This document shows positions 1 through 8,385 of a stretch of DNA of 64,000 nucleotides, in pieces. Every line of letters starts with the position of its first letter. Position 1 is the stretch's first letter. Position numbers and translations under genes: made by a program. The notes under the pieces were generated by a model. It did not search any database and was not told where the DNA came from. It saw only the letters and a list, made by a program, of their open reading frames with translations. This DNA is from Gammaproteobacteria bacterium (GTDB lineage: Bacteria; Pseudomonadota; Gammaproteobacteria; Pseudomonadales; Pseudohongiellaceae): contig DUBM01000011.1 in the NCBI GenBank assembly GCA_012960305.1, positions 372,001 through 436,000 of the forward strand, read 5' to 3'.

Positions 1-694
1 AGCCAAGCACCAACAGCTTAGCTTCTGCCTCAGTCTTTGATTCGGCCCCAAGAGTACTGCCCCAGGAGCGACCTTGCCCTGACTCTAGATCTTCAATAGA
101 CGGCATAATATTTGAGTAACGAACTCCAAGCCTGAGACAGGAATTCAAAAATTCAGGAACCACTAGTTTTAGCTGTTGAAATAATATATCGGATCGACAC
201 AACGGAGTTGCCCCCCCTGTTTCAGGTGCGGTCTCACAAAAGAAAAAAAGACGCGAAGGAAATACTGGCGTTTGTGCCATCTCGTGATGCAAGTATATAG
301 ATACTGAAGGAGGCGCTTCGTTTGCAGTAAAAACTTTTGCGGTTCTATTTCTGCGAACAGCATTAGAGAGGGAATCAGAATAAGTAAAGCTCTTCAACTT
401 GAATCCATCAATAAACTTATCAAAGTCTGTATCTGATTCTAGCGGAAAACCTCGAAACAGAACCACTCCGCTTCTGGCGGATTGCTTTAAGATTATTTGA
501 CACTTTTCTTCAAGCCAATCGTACATCGAGCCAGGATCGACGCTTCTATCTTCAGCTTCAATCACCAGCGGAAAAATATCTGCATGTAGTTGTTGCTTTA
601 AAAGCGCTAGTTCAGTAACCGCAAAATCCACCGTCGACAAGGACGAGCGAGATTTTTTAACGAGAGATTCTTCGGGCACCATGGAATTAGTCAT
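1..694 (-). CDS. TauD/TfdA-family (SyrP-like) dioxygenase, partial
   Basis: This frame is open from an ATG at 694 to the window edge, about 231 codons, so the C-terminal part is missing. The translation has LFRGF (residues 79-83) and then a His-His-Glu at 136-138 followed by FFFCETAPETGGATPLC. That is the usual order for TauD/TfdA non-heme Fe(II)/2-oxoglutarate dioxygenases of the SyrP-like branch: the HxE pair gives two iron ligands, and the distal His would lie off the edge. The family hydroxylates small substrates in the cytosol; the substrate here is unknown. It starts 22 bases after the aldo/keto reductase stop on the same strand, so it is probably the last visible gene of the sugar-type operon. 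A second in-frame ATG (682) could also be the start. The family call is good; the subfamily is tentative. Confidence 0.75.
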   Translation of the reverse strand, partial: MTNSMVPEESLVKKSRSSLSTVDFAVTELALLKQQLHADIFPLVIEAEDRSVDPGSMYDWLEEKCQIILKQSARSGVVLFRGFPLESDTDFDKFIDGFKLKSFTYSDSLSNAVRRNRTAKVFTANEAPPSVSIYLHHEMAQTPVFPSRLFFFCETAPETGGATPLCRSDILFQQLKLVVPEFLNSCLRLGVRYSNIMPSIEDLESGQGRSWGSTLGAESKTEAEAKLLVLG

Positions 695-716
695 AAGAAG
701 GTTTAATTAAAAAAGT

Positions 717-1694
717 TCAGTCATAAATAGGATAAAACGTATTAAAGGCCAGCTGACAAAAATCCCCTGGATCATTAAATCGTTTGTTTATGTTCAACGA
801 TGAGATTGCTGCCATTTCGTCTACAGATAATTCAAAATCGAATAATGCCAAATTTTCAAGTAGACGCTCACGACGACTAGTTTTCGGAATAATCGCAGTG
901 CCCCGCTGAATTCCCCAACGTAAACATATCTGAGCCGGAGAACGCTCAAGTCTTTGTGCCGCTTCTTTTACACAATTTTGATTCAGAACCGAATCATCCT
1001 CACCGGCCATACCCAAGGCAACATAGGACAAAGCACCCAAAGGCGAAAATGCTGTTACCGCGATATCATTATCCTGAGCTAACTGAATTAATTTATCTTG
1101 AGTGAGATAGGGATGAGATTCGATCTGCAACATGGCGGGCTTGATACGCGCGTAGGCCAGAAGATCATGCAGTAAACCACTAGTATAATTACAAATACCG
1201 ATATTCTTAACTAGGCCTTTATCCACCAACCTCTCCATAGCTACCCAGGTTTCATGCAGCGGCACCGGGTCGATTTCCATTTTTGGCGATGGGCCACCGG
1301 GATCGAATAACCACTCAGGCGGATAACGAAACTCAATCGGAACATACTTCAGCGAGATGGGGAAATGAATTAGATATAGATCCAAATAATCTACACCAAG
1401 ATCACTTAAGGATTTTCGACAAGCTTCTTCAACATGTTCTGAGCGATGAAAGGTATTCCACAACTTCGAAGTGATCCACAAATCATCTCGAGTGCAGGAA
1501 CCTGCCCTCAAAGACTGACTAATACCCTCACCCACCTCGATTTCATTGCCGTAGTCAGCAGCACTATCCAGATGACGATATCCAACTTCAATGGCATCAA
1601 CGACTACTTGAGCTGCATCAGCTTTCTCAATCTTCCATAGTCCGAGGCCGACACTCGGCATCTCCGAACTCGCTAAATTTATTGCCTTTACCAT
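717..1694 (-). CDS. Aldo/keto reductase (xylose-reductase-like)
   Basis: This is a 325-residue NAD(P)H-dependent carbonyl reductase of the AKR superfamily, a cytosolic (beta/alpha)8 barrel. The full catalytic tetrad is visible at the classical positions: Asp43, Tyr48 (DYGNE), Lys77 (TSKLW) and His110 (LIHFP). The cofactor phosphate-binding stretch IIPKTSRRERL is near the C-terminus, and the tail NKRFNDPGDF matches the xylose/aldose reductase type. Length is typical and nothing is missing. It lies 97 bases downstream of a Gfo/Idh/MocA oxidoreductase and 22 bases upstream of the dioxygenase, all on the minus strand behind a sugar-type Na+ symporter. A role in interconverting an imported sugar, polyol or related aldehyde is a reasonable inference. 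The exact substrate cannot be read from the sequence. Confidence 0.9.
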   Translation of the reverse strand: MVKAINLASSEMPSVGLGLWKIEKADAAQVVVDAIEVGYRHLDSAADYGNEIEVGEGISQSLRAGSCTRDDLWITSKLWNTFHRSEHVEEACRKSLSDLGVDYLDLYLIHFPISLKYVPIEFRYPPEWLFDPGGPSPKMEIDPVPLHETWVAMERLVDKGLVKNIGICNYTSGLLHDLLAYARIKPAMLQIESHPYLTQDKLIQLAQDNDIAVTAFSPLGALSYVALGMAGEDDSVLNQNCVKEAAQRLERSPAQICLRWGIQRGTAIIPKTSRRERLLENLALFDFELSVDEMAAISSLNINKRFNDPGDFCQLAFNTFYPIYD

Positions 1695-1791
1695 TTATCT
1701 TAATCCCTTACGTTTAGTTACTTCTTCTATTAGCGCTAACCCTCAATTGCTACTAGGACTTTTCGGTTTCAACAACTTTCCTTTTTTACAA

Positions 1792-3045
1792 TCAAAGATC
1801 CAATTTTTCTGTCAGTTGATTATCATCAATAAATTGTTTGATATTGATAACAGTTCCAGACGAAATCGATTCTTGCGCCGCACTTGCTACTACCATTGCC
1901 CACAGCCCCTGTAACGGTGTGGCACTATCGGTTTCCTGACCATCCAATTGATCCATAAGAGCCTCGTGTTCAAAATAAGTTGCTCCTTGATGACCACTTT
2001 CTTCAACAATGCTGGGATAAGTTATATCTGCACTAATATTCGGCTGCGTTTTGGTGGCGGCCTGAACTTCGATTTTTATTGCAGCCTTCGATGATATTCC
2101 AGCTACGAAGCTGGAGGATTCTGTGGCTACTAAACGCCCTTTTTCACCACAAACTACTAATTCTTCAACTAAATCAGGACAAAACATATTCAATGTGAAA
2201 TTGGTCCGAATTCCGTTCTCATATTCAACGATTACAAAACCGTGATCATCAACATCAGAGCGAACACCGTTCTGTTCAAAATTGAGAAAATTTACCGCCT
2301 GCCCGCCACTAGCTACAACTGACTTGGGTCTCGAATTTGCCATTAGATTGATTAAGTCGAAATAATGACAACACTTTTCAACTAGTGTTCCACCACTATT
2401 GCTATTGAATTTATTCCATTGCTCTACCTTGTCCAAAAACGGAGGACGATATTCACTCATACTTATGGTTTTTACTTCCCCTACGGTTCCCTTGGCATAA
2501 ACTTCGTGAAATGCATCGGTGTACTGCGCCTTGTAGCGATACTGCATCCCGATCTGTATGACTGCCCTATAGGCACTGACCATTTCAATAATTTCAGCCG
2601 CGTCAGCCAAGCTAGTCGCCATTGGCTTTTCGAGGAATATTGCCTTTCCCGATGTTATGGCGGTTCGCAATACTTCGAAATGAGTGAAATTTGGAGTACA
2701 AATAAAAATTACATCTGTTGCCGAATCGGAACAAGCTGCTTCCAAGCTGTCATAGCGCACAAGCGGCGAATCTGAATAACTTCGAAAGGCTTCTTCTGCT
2801 TTATCCATGCTAGAACTATGAATATCAAACAATCCATATACCTTAGCTCTGCCTAACAATGTAGCTACTCGCATGTGTTCACGACCGATCATGCCGGCGC
2901 CGATAATGACTATACTGTGACCTGGGTTTTGGTTTTGGTTTTGGTTTTGGTTTTGGTTTCGCTCTGCTCTTGCCTCCATTGCAACATCAGCACGTTGCTT
3001 AGACGGTTCAGCGTAGAATCTTGAGCAACGAATATCTGACTGCAT
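1792..3045 (-). CDS. Gfo/Idh/MocA-family oxidoreductase with Gln-Asn repeat near the N-terminus
   Basis: This is an NAD(P)-dependent dehydrogenase of the Gfo/Idh/MocA family (417 aa), cytosolic, normally acting on sugars, inositols or sugar acids. The Rossmann motif GAGMIG is at 49-54, the EKP signature at 139-141 (FLEKPMAT), and the catalytic region with His227 and Asp230 is in VEKCCHYFD. The N-terminus is odd: about 45 residues precede the first beta strand, including an alternating Asn/Gln run at residues 30-40. That run is encoded by a GGTTTT-type hexanucleotide repeat. The ATG lies one base after the symporter stop, which supports the long form through translational coupling, but Met23 is an alternative start. 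The gene sits between the symporter and the aldo/keto reductase in one apparent operon. Confidence 0.88.
   Translation of the reverse strand: MQSDIRCSRFYAEPSKQRADVAMEARAERNQNQNQNQNQNPGHSIVIIGAGMIGREHMRVATLLGRAKVYGLFDIHSSSMDKAEEAFRSYSDSPLVRYDSLEAACSDSATDVIFICTPNFTHFEVLRTAITSGKAIFLEKPMATSLADAAEIIEMVSAYRAVIQIGMQYRYKAQYTDAFHEVYAKGTVGEVKTISMSEYRPPFLDKVEQWNKFNSNSGGTLVEKCCHYFDLINLMANSRPKSVVASGGQAVNFLNFEQNGVRSDVDDHGFVIVEYENGIRTNFTLNMFCPDLVEELVVCGEKGRLVATESSSFVAGISSKAAIKIEVQAATKTQPNISADITYPSIVEESGHQGATYFEHEALMDQLDGQETDSATPLQGLWAMVVASAAQESISSGTVINIKQFIDDNQLTEKLDL
2925..2959. repeat. Hexanucleotide tandem repeat (GGTTTT on the plus strand)
   Basis: Five perfect GGTTTT units plus a partial sixth lie inside the oxidoreductase gene and encode Gln-Asn dipeptides on the minus strand. 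Because the unit is six bases, slippage would add or remove two residues without shifting the frame. The repeat is just upstream of the Rossmann-fold codons. Confidence 0.95.
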
Positions 3046-3046
3046 G

Positions 3047-4765
3047 TCAGATTCCTCCCTGCAGGGAATACTGTCTGTGTCTTCTGAAGCCCAGGAACCA
3101 AATCACGATATTAATAACAATCAGAGTAACTATAAGTGGCCAAAAAAGTGAACTAATTCCATTTACCAATCCAATTGGAGAAAACAAAAGGTAGAGAGCA
3201 ACTATCGAAGACATCAATGTCGTTGCGCAGGGCACAGCGAACCGCCACGGAGTAAGGTCAACAAGATCGCGAGCATGGAAAATCCAATCTTCGGTTCTCG
3301 GTTGGTAGTGACCGATCAATAACATGATCGCAATTTCAACAAAAAACAAAATTGCATAGAGGTGAAGAAAATGGATATTAATTACATCTCCAAGGGCAAA
3401 TTGAAACAAACCGTAGGCAATAATGTGGAAAACCACTACTACCTTTGCACCTAGCGCTGGAACGTGACGAGTAAAAAGCCCAATCAATACAATTGCAATC
3501 ACCGGAATATTATAAAAACCAGTGAAGATTCTAATTATTTGCCAGAGACCTTCAGGCGCGTATTGCAGTAAAGGCGCAATGATGAAAGAAAATAGTGCGA
3601 TGACAACACTAGCAATTTTCGCCACCTTCAACATTTTCGCTTCGCTTACTTCTCCTTTTTTAAGAGGTACATAAACATCGAGACAAAAAAGTGTAGCCGA
3701 ACTATTAAGCAGAGAATTAAAAGAACTAAAAACCGCCCCCATTAATACTGCAAGAAAAAATCCTGTCGCGTAAACAGGTAACACATCTTTTACTAGCCGT
3801 GGATAGGCCAAATCTATCGAGGCCAATCCTTCGCCATACATATGAAAAGCTATGACTCCAGGAATCATCATCATAAATGGCACCATAACTTTAAAGAACC
3901 CGGAGAAAAGCACTCCTTTTTGACCTTCAGCCAGGTTTTTTGCGCCAAGAGTTCTTTGAATAACGTATTGATTCGTACACCAATAAAAAAGGTTGGCGAA
4001 TATCATCCCGGTGAACAAAGTGCCGAAAGGCGTGGGATCAGTTGGTCCCCCGATAGCATTCAATTTTTGTGTATCTGTGGTAGTAATAATAGCAATGCCA
4101 TCAGCAACACTGCCATCGCCAAGAACTGATAAGCCCAGCCAAGGTACTGCAATCCCAACAATTAACAGACCAATACCATTTAAGGTGTCGGAAACTGCCA
4201 CAGCTTTTAGCCCGCCGAAAATAGCGTAAAGCGCACCAATGCAACCAATGGATAGGATAGTTAGTAGCAAACCCTGACTATAGCTAAGAGATAACAACGT
4301 AGGTACATCGAACAATTGCAGCACAGCAATAGAGCCTGAGTACAACACTCCAGGAATAGTAACCAGACCGTAGCCAACCATGAAAAGAATGACCGACATC
4401 CGTCGCACGCTGTCATCAAAACGATCACTAAGAAATTGAGGAAGTGTAGTAAATGCACCAGCGAGATAACGGGGAAGAAAAATAAACGCCATACAAATTG
4501 TAGCGAAAGCCGCGGTGACCTCCCAAGCCATACTGCTGAGATTGAATCCGTAGGCAGAACCATTAAGCCCGATTAACTGCTCAGCGGACAAATTTGTTAG
4601 CAGCATGGATCCGGCGATGAATATTGCACTTAAACCGCGGCCGGCAAGAAAGTATCCGTCTCTAGTATTAACTTCGCCGCGGGTCTTACGATAGGAAACC
4701 CAAGCGACAAGACCCATGAAAAAAACACAACTAAGCAGTGTTGAAGCTATATCACTTGAATTCAA
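3047..4765 (-). CDS. Sodium:solute symporter, YidK/SGLT-like
   Basis: This is a 572-residue integral membrane protein of the SSS (SLC5) family, importing a solute with Na+. The N-terminal half has YFLAGRGLSAIFIAG, then LTNLSAEQLIGLNGSAY and the FLPRYL region, a close match in pattern to the YidK/SGLT branch, most of whose studied members carry sugars. Multiple hydrophobic helices run through the whole length, which is normal for 14-TM members. It is followed after one base by the Gfo/Idh/MocA gene and preceded (76-base gap) by an NHL-repeat gene on the same strand. Sugar or polyol uptake is inferred from the family and the two downstream reductases. Confidence 0.88.
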   Translation of the reverse strand: MNSSDIASTLLSCVFFMGLVAWVSYRKTRGEVNTRDGYFLAGRGLSAIFIAGSMLLTNLSAEQLIGLNGSAYGFNLSSMAWEVTAAFATICMAFIFLPRYLAGAFTTLPQFLSDRFDDSVRRMSVILFMVGYGLVTIPGVLYSGSIAVLQLFDVPTLLSLSYSQGLLLTILSIGCIGALYAIFGGLKAVAVSDTLNGIGLLIVGIAVPWLGLSVLGDGSVADGIAIITTTDTQKLNAIGGPTDPTPFGTLFTGMIFANLFYWCTNQYVIQRTLGAKNLAEGQKGVLFSGFFKVMVPFMMMIPGVIAFHMYGEGLASIDLAYPRLVKDVLPVYATGFFLAVLMGAVFSSFNSLLNSSATLFCLDVYVPLKKGEVSEAKMLKVAKIASVVIALFSFIIAPLLQYAPEGLWQIIRIFTGFYNIPVIAIVLIGLFTRHVPALGAKVVVVFHIIAYGLFQFALGDVINIHFLHLYAILFFVEIAIMLLIGHYQPRTEDWIFHARDLVDLTPWRFAVPCATTLMSSIVALYLLFSPIGLVNGISSLFWPLIVTLIVINIVIWFLGFRRHRQYSLQGGI

Positions 4766-4841
4766 AATCTATACTGCTTCTCTTCGTTGCTTACAACCAC
4801 AAATGTGAAAATTATTGCGGCGAAAATTCCCGCCAGATCAA

Positions 4842-5894
4842 TTAAGGTCTTACTCGAACGTACTTTTGTAACTTTTGCGTACTGGGTTCGCCACCGTACA
4901 CGTTTCCTTCAGCGTCCACTGAGACAAATTCAGCCCCGTTACCTACTGTACTGCGTGGATCGCCCTGCGGTAATTGAATGAAATGATCAACCCAACCGAG
5001 ATGGGCATCACCAATTCGAATACCCATTTCCCAACCTGGGTTTTGCACATCATCAGACTCAGAGTCTGCTACGTAGATATTGTCATGACCATCAAAAAAG
5101 ATTCCACTTGGACGACCAAATTGGGACCACATGGCCAGGAAATTTCCTTCCTGATCGAACAACTGCAAGCGATTATTTGAACGGTCACCGACAAAAATTC
5201 GACCACGTTGGTCAATAGCGATGGTGTGCAGTACGCGAAACTCGCCCGGACCATAACCAGTTTTTCCCCATTCTTTGACCAAGTTTCCATTGCTATCGAA
5301 TTTTGCTACTCGACTATTACCATTTTCGTAATGACCATCTGCAATAAATACATTGCCATTATCACCAACGACCACATCTGCCGGTGAAGTAAAATGATTA
5401 GCGCCATTACCTGACTCTCCGGGAGTGCCTAATGTCATCAATACGTCGCCAGTTGGAGAAAACTTGACCACGATATGACCACGCTCGTCGCCATCAGGAA
5501 TTCTTCCACTATTTACTGCATCAGTTACCCAGACATTACCATCGGGATCAACATCGATACCATGCGGCCAAATAAACATGCCTCCACCAAAACTCTCAAC
5601 TACTTCTCCTGCCATATTGAATTTGATGACTGAGTCCAGATCGGAGTCAACACATTCATCACCAAACCGATTGGGAGCAATTGCGTCACAGCGGATGACT
5701 GCCCAAACATGGGCACCATCTGGATCGACATCCGTATCGCCTACGGCACCAAAAGTTCTGCCATTAGGTAATTGTGCCCATGGCGTTACCGATGCGTAAG
5801 GATTCGAATAAGCTTGGGCATTTAAAGTGCCACTGAAAAAGATGGAAAGCAGGGTTACTGATATAAAAGACATAGCAAGTTTGGAAATTCTCAT
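4842..5894 (-). CDS. Secreted NHL-repeat beta-propeller protein (amidating-lyase-like)
   Basis: A protein of 350 residues with a Sec signal peptide (hydrophobic stretch ending near LNAQA) and about six NHL-type repeats. Typical pieces are WPHGIDVDPDGNVWVTDA, ADVVVGDNGNVFIADGHY, IAIDQRGRIFVGDRSNNR and the RPSGIFFDG blade. This is the propeller class that includes peptidyl-alpha-hydroxyglycine alpha-amidating lyase; bacterial members are mostly uncharacterised and probably periplasmic. Its ATG at 5894 has a good GGAGAG ribosome-binding site. It stands at the head of the five-gene minus-strand run ending in the dioxygenase. Two further paralogues occur in this window (33646 and 41857). Calling it a true lyase would be over-interpretation. 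Confidence 0.8.
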   Translation of the reverse strand: MRISKLAMSFISVTLLSIFFSGTLNAQAYSNPYASVTPWAQLPNGRTFGAVGDTDVDPDGAHVWAVIRCDAIAPNRFGDECVDSDLDSVIKFNMAGEVVESFGGGMFIWPHGIDVDPDGNVWVTDAVNSGRIPDGDERGHIVVKFSPTGDVLMTLGTPGESGNGANHFTSPADVVVGDNGNVFIADGHYENGNSRVAKFDSNGNLVKEWGKTGYGPGEFRVLHTIAIDQRGRIFVGDRSNNRLQLFDQEGNFLAMWSQFGRPSGIFFDGHDNIYVADSESDDVQNPGWEMGIRIGDAHLGWVDHFIQLPQGDPRSTVGNGAEFVSVDAEGNVYGGEPSTQKLQKYVRVRP

Positions 5895-6011
5895 GGATAA
5901 CTCTCCGCTTTATTTTTTACTCTGGAGTTTATGGTGTTTCTTCTAAGTTGATAATCACACCAGCCAGTCAAATAGGCAAGAACGATTTAGTGTTTAAAGC
6001 TCATAATCATT

Positions 6012-6245
6012 GGGCTAGGACAGATTTACAAAAATTGCAGCGCCCCAACCTCTCCAGCAAAGTACTTTTGCAGAAACTCAGCAAACAAGCGCACTTTTTG
6101 GTGGAGAGATGTCGGCGCTACGGGTAGATTAAAACAATTTGAGAATAAATAGCTCGCCAATCATTATTTGCAGCAACAACATCAAGGTCTATAGCATTGC
6201 AGATCGAGCAATTGTATGCTCGTTAGCTCGAATTTACTTAGACAG
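6012..6245 (-). pseudogene. Decayed remnant of a LysR-type regulator (effector-domain end)
   Basis: Reading the minus strand in three frames gives ordered pieces of a LysR effector domain. RANEHTIARSAM comes first, then VVAANNDWRAIYSQIVLIYP broken by a stop before RRHLSTK. A shifted frame then gives HQKVRLFAEFLQKYFAG and a stop near 6018. The usual order in LysR proteins is a 'N-ga-l-AA-aG-Gi' segment, then 'vYP-rrhls-kvRaFidFL' at the C-terminus. Stops and frameshifts show it is not functional. The remnant overlaps the in-frame region upstream of the hydrolase start, so calling that gene from 6139 would wrongly include fossil sequence. Confidence 0.5.
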
Positions 6246-6255
6246 AGTTATCAAA

Positions 6256-7116
6256 ATGATATTGCAATGGAACATTGGCGAAGTCACTATTACTCGCATC
6301 TTAGAGATCGAATTAAAAGTCGCTTACTATAAAAAATACCCCTTCATGCGGGAGGCTCACCCAGAAGCCTTAGCTGAAATTCCATGGCTGAGTCCAAATT
6401 TCGTCACTGACGATGGTGAATTAATTATTTCCATCCATGCACTCTTAGTGCAAACACCAGAATTAAATTTGCTGGTAGATACCTGTGTTGGTAACGATAA
6501 AGTTCGAGCTATTACCGGCAACGAAGCATTACACACGGAGTTCTTAAAAGATCTAGAGGCCGCGGGATGTTCCAGAGAGAAGATTGACACAGTAGTTTGT
6601 ACCCACTTGCATGTCGATCATGTCGGCTGGAATACGATGAAAGTTGGCGACAATTGGGTTCCTACATTCCCGAACGCTCGCTACTTAATTGGACGAATCG
6701 AATATGATTACTGGTTGCAAAGCGATGCCGATGACCAAATACCCGTAATGCTAGATTCAGTCACTCCGATTTTTGAAGCAGGGCTCGCAGACCTAGTGGA
6801 TTTTAATCATGTCATCAGCCCCGAAATTCGCCTAATTCCAACCACTGGGCACACGCCCGGTCACGTCAGTGTGGTTATTGAATCTCGAGGAGAAAAAGCG
6901 CTTATCACTGGAGATAGTATGCACCACCCCTGCCAGATTGCACGACCCCACTGGACTGTGAGTTTTGATGAGGACGGTGATGCAGCGCAGCAATGCAGAA
7001 ATACTCTGTTAGCGGATATCGCCGATACGGGCACGCTGGTGATTGGTACTCATTTCGCAAGTCCCACTGCAGGAAAAGTGATTAGCGATGGTGAAGCTTA
7101 CAAATTAATATTCTAA
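6256..7116 (+). CDS. Metallo-beta-lactamase-fold hydrolase
   Basis: This 286-residue enzyme of the MBL superfamily probably acts on an ester, lactone or thioester-type bond. The metal-binding motif THLHVDH is complete (His117, His119, Asp121, His122 counted from the chosen ATG). It is followed by TTGHTPGHVSVV, GDSMHHPC and a C-terminal IGTHFASP, the order seen in AiiA-like lactonases and related MBL hydrolases. There is no signal peptide, so it is cytosolic. The frame stays open back to 6139, but I chose the ATG at 6256 because the preceding 39 codons overlap a LysR fossil and add nothing conserved. It is convergent with the MFS gene 9 bases downstream. The substrate is unknown. Confidence 0.85.
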   Translation: MILQWNIGEVTITRILEIELKVAYYKKYPFMREAHPEALAEIPWLSPNFVTDDGELIISIHALLVQTPELNLLVDTCVGNDKVRAITGNEALHTEFLKDLEAAGCSREKIDTVVCTHLHVDHVGWNTMKVGDNWVPTFPNARYLIGRIEYDYWLQSDADDQIPVMLDSVTPIFEAGLADLVDFNHVISPEIRLIPTTGHTPGHVSVVIESRGEKALITGDSMHHPCQIARPHWTVSFDEDGDAAQQCRNTLLADIADTGTLVIGTHFASPTAGKVISDGEAYKLIF

Positions 7117-7125
7117 AGAAGTCAC

Positions 7126-8346
7126 TCAATTTACCGCAGAGGGTGAACGGTAGTTATAAACTCCGGTAAAGAAAACACCATAAACAAACAGTGCTACTGA
7201 AATCATCATTGCTGGGATGAGCCCATTGAGGGTACCGAATCTTTCAATAATTAGACCTAACATCAGAGCACCAATTGGCGCACTACCTAACAAGCCCAAA
7301 CTATAAACCGACAGAATTCTAGCTCGAAACTCTACTGTCGCTGATTCCTGCACGATGGATCGCGAGAGTGTCATCGTTATCCCCATATTTAATCCCCAGC
7401 CGATTGTTGCTAGCACCATCAACCAGAAGCTCGGCTGAATCCACATGACTCCTAAAATCACCATACGAGATAACTGCATCAGCAAAAATATTCTACCCGG
7501 TCGGAGTAAAGGCATTAGCCGGATCATTATGAAATTGGAAAACGCAGCACTACCATAAAAAATTATCATCATCATGGATAATAAAAAAGCATCACCAGCA
7601 TAAATCCGTTTGATAATAAACGGAAATACCGTCATGAATGCACCGGCATTAAAAATGCTAGAAGTGAAATTTATTATTAAGGCATGATAAATAACTTTGT
7701 TGTCATAGACTGCTTGGAGTCCTGCAGCAATAGTCTTCCAGGCAGGAGCAGAATTTGTAATCTGATTAACCGGTTGCGGCTTAAGTCGACGCACAGCTAG
7801 AGCACCAAAGCCAACACAGAAGGCCTGAAATGTAAGCACTGGAATCAGCCCAAGTTCATCCATGGTTCCTGCAACGCTTAGCCCCAGCATTTGCACCAAA
7901 AAACCTATAGCAGTTGTTGCTGATACTGCCTTTTGCACATTATTGCCAACAATACCGTTGAGAATGGCTTGTTGCGCAGGGCTGGAATAGGCAACCACAA
8001 CACTCATTCCCAATCCCCAAACCACTACCGACCAAATACTAAGCAGCTCCAAATTTATTATGACGATTAAGAAGATAGGGAGAATTGGTGCCAATGCATA
8101 GATCTGCATTAGCATCGCCCGAGTGTCTCGCCCATCGGCTCTCGCACCACCCAACAACATCAGAAAAATTCCAGGAACTCCGCATGCTGCTTGGATCATT
8201 CCCACTTGGCTGGCCGGCAACTCTAAAATACCGATCAGAATCCAGCCCAATAGCAGCTGCTGCATCGCAAAGGCGATACCTGAAAATGAAGTAGAACCGA
8301 GATAATCTCGAAACTCAGGATTCTGTAAAATTCCAGGGAGACTCAT
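7126..8346 (-). CDS. MFS transporter, EntS/MFS_3-like
   Basis: A 406-residue polytopic membrane protein with about 12 hydrophobic segments and the major-facilitator pattern. It opens with NPEFRDYLGSTSFSGIAFAMQ, the start seen in the MFS_3/EntS-type exporter group, and has a charged loop LGGARADGRDTRAM after TM2. The family exports siderophores, drugs or metabolites across the inner membrane; the substrate here is unknown. It is convergent with the MBL hydrolase (9-base gap) and lies just downstream of the cyclase-like gene on the same strand (39-base gap), so the two may be co-transcribed. Confidence 0.85.
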   Translation of the reverse strand: MSLPGILQNPEFRDYLGSTSFSGIAFAMQQLLLGWILIGILELPASQVGMIQAACGVPGIFLMLLGGARADGRDTRAMLMQIYALAPILPIFLIVIINLELLSIWSVVVWGLGMSVVVAYSSPAQQAILNGIVGNNVQKAVSATTAIGFLVQMLGLSVAGTMDELGLIPVLTFQAFCVGFGALAVRRLKPQPVNQITNSAPAWKTIAAGLQAVYDNKVIYHALIINFTSSIFNAGAFMTVFPFIIKRIYAGDAFLLSMMMIIFYGSAAFSNFIMIRLMPLLRPGRIFLLMQLSRMVILGVMWIQPSFWLMVLATIGWGLNMGITMTLSRSIVQESATVEFRARILSVYSLGLLGSAPIGALMLGLIIERFGTLNGLIPAMMISVALFVYGVFFTGVYNYRSPSAVN

Positions 8347-8385
8347 CGAGGCTGAGTAACTATCAAGATGGGCGGCCTAACTCAA

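Noticed and set aside
2925..2959. Telomere-like or CRISPR-type repeat
   Set aside because: A simple in-gene hexanucleotide repeat with no spacers; it is coding.
2910..3101. Minus-strand frame with Lys-Thr repeats over the hexanucleotide repeat
   Set aside because: It is the shadow of the Gln-Asn repeat in another frame, spanning the junction of two real genes.
6139..6255. Upstream extension of the MBL hydrolase to an earlier start
   Set aside because: These 39 codons overlap a LysR fossil on the other strand, show no conserved MBL sequence, and the ATG at 6256 begins the conserved fold.
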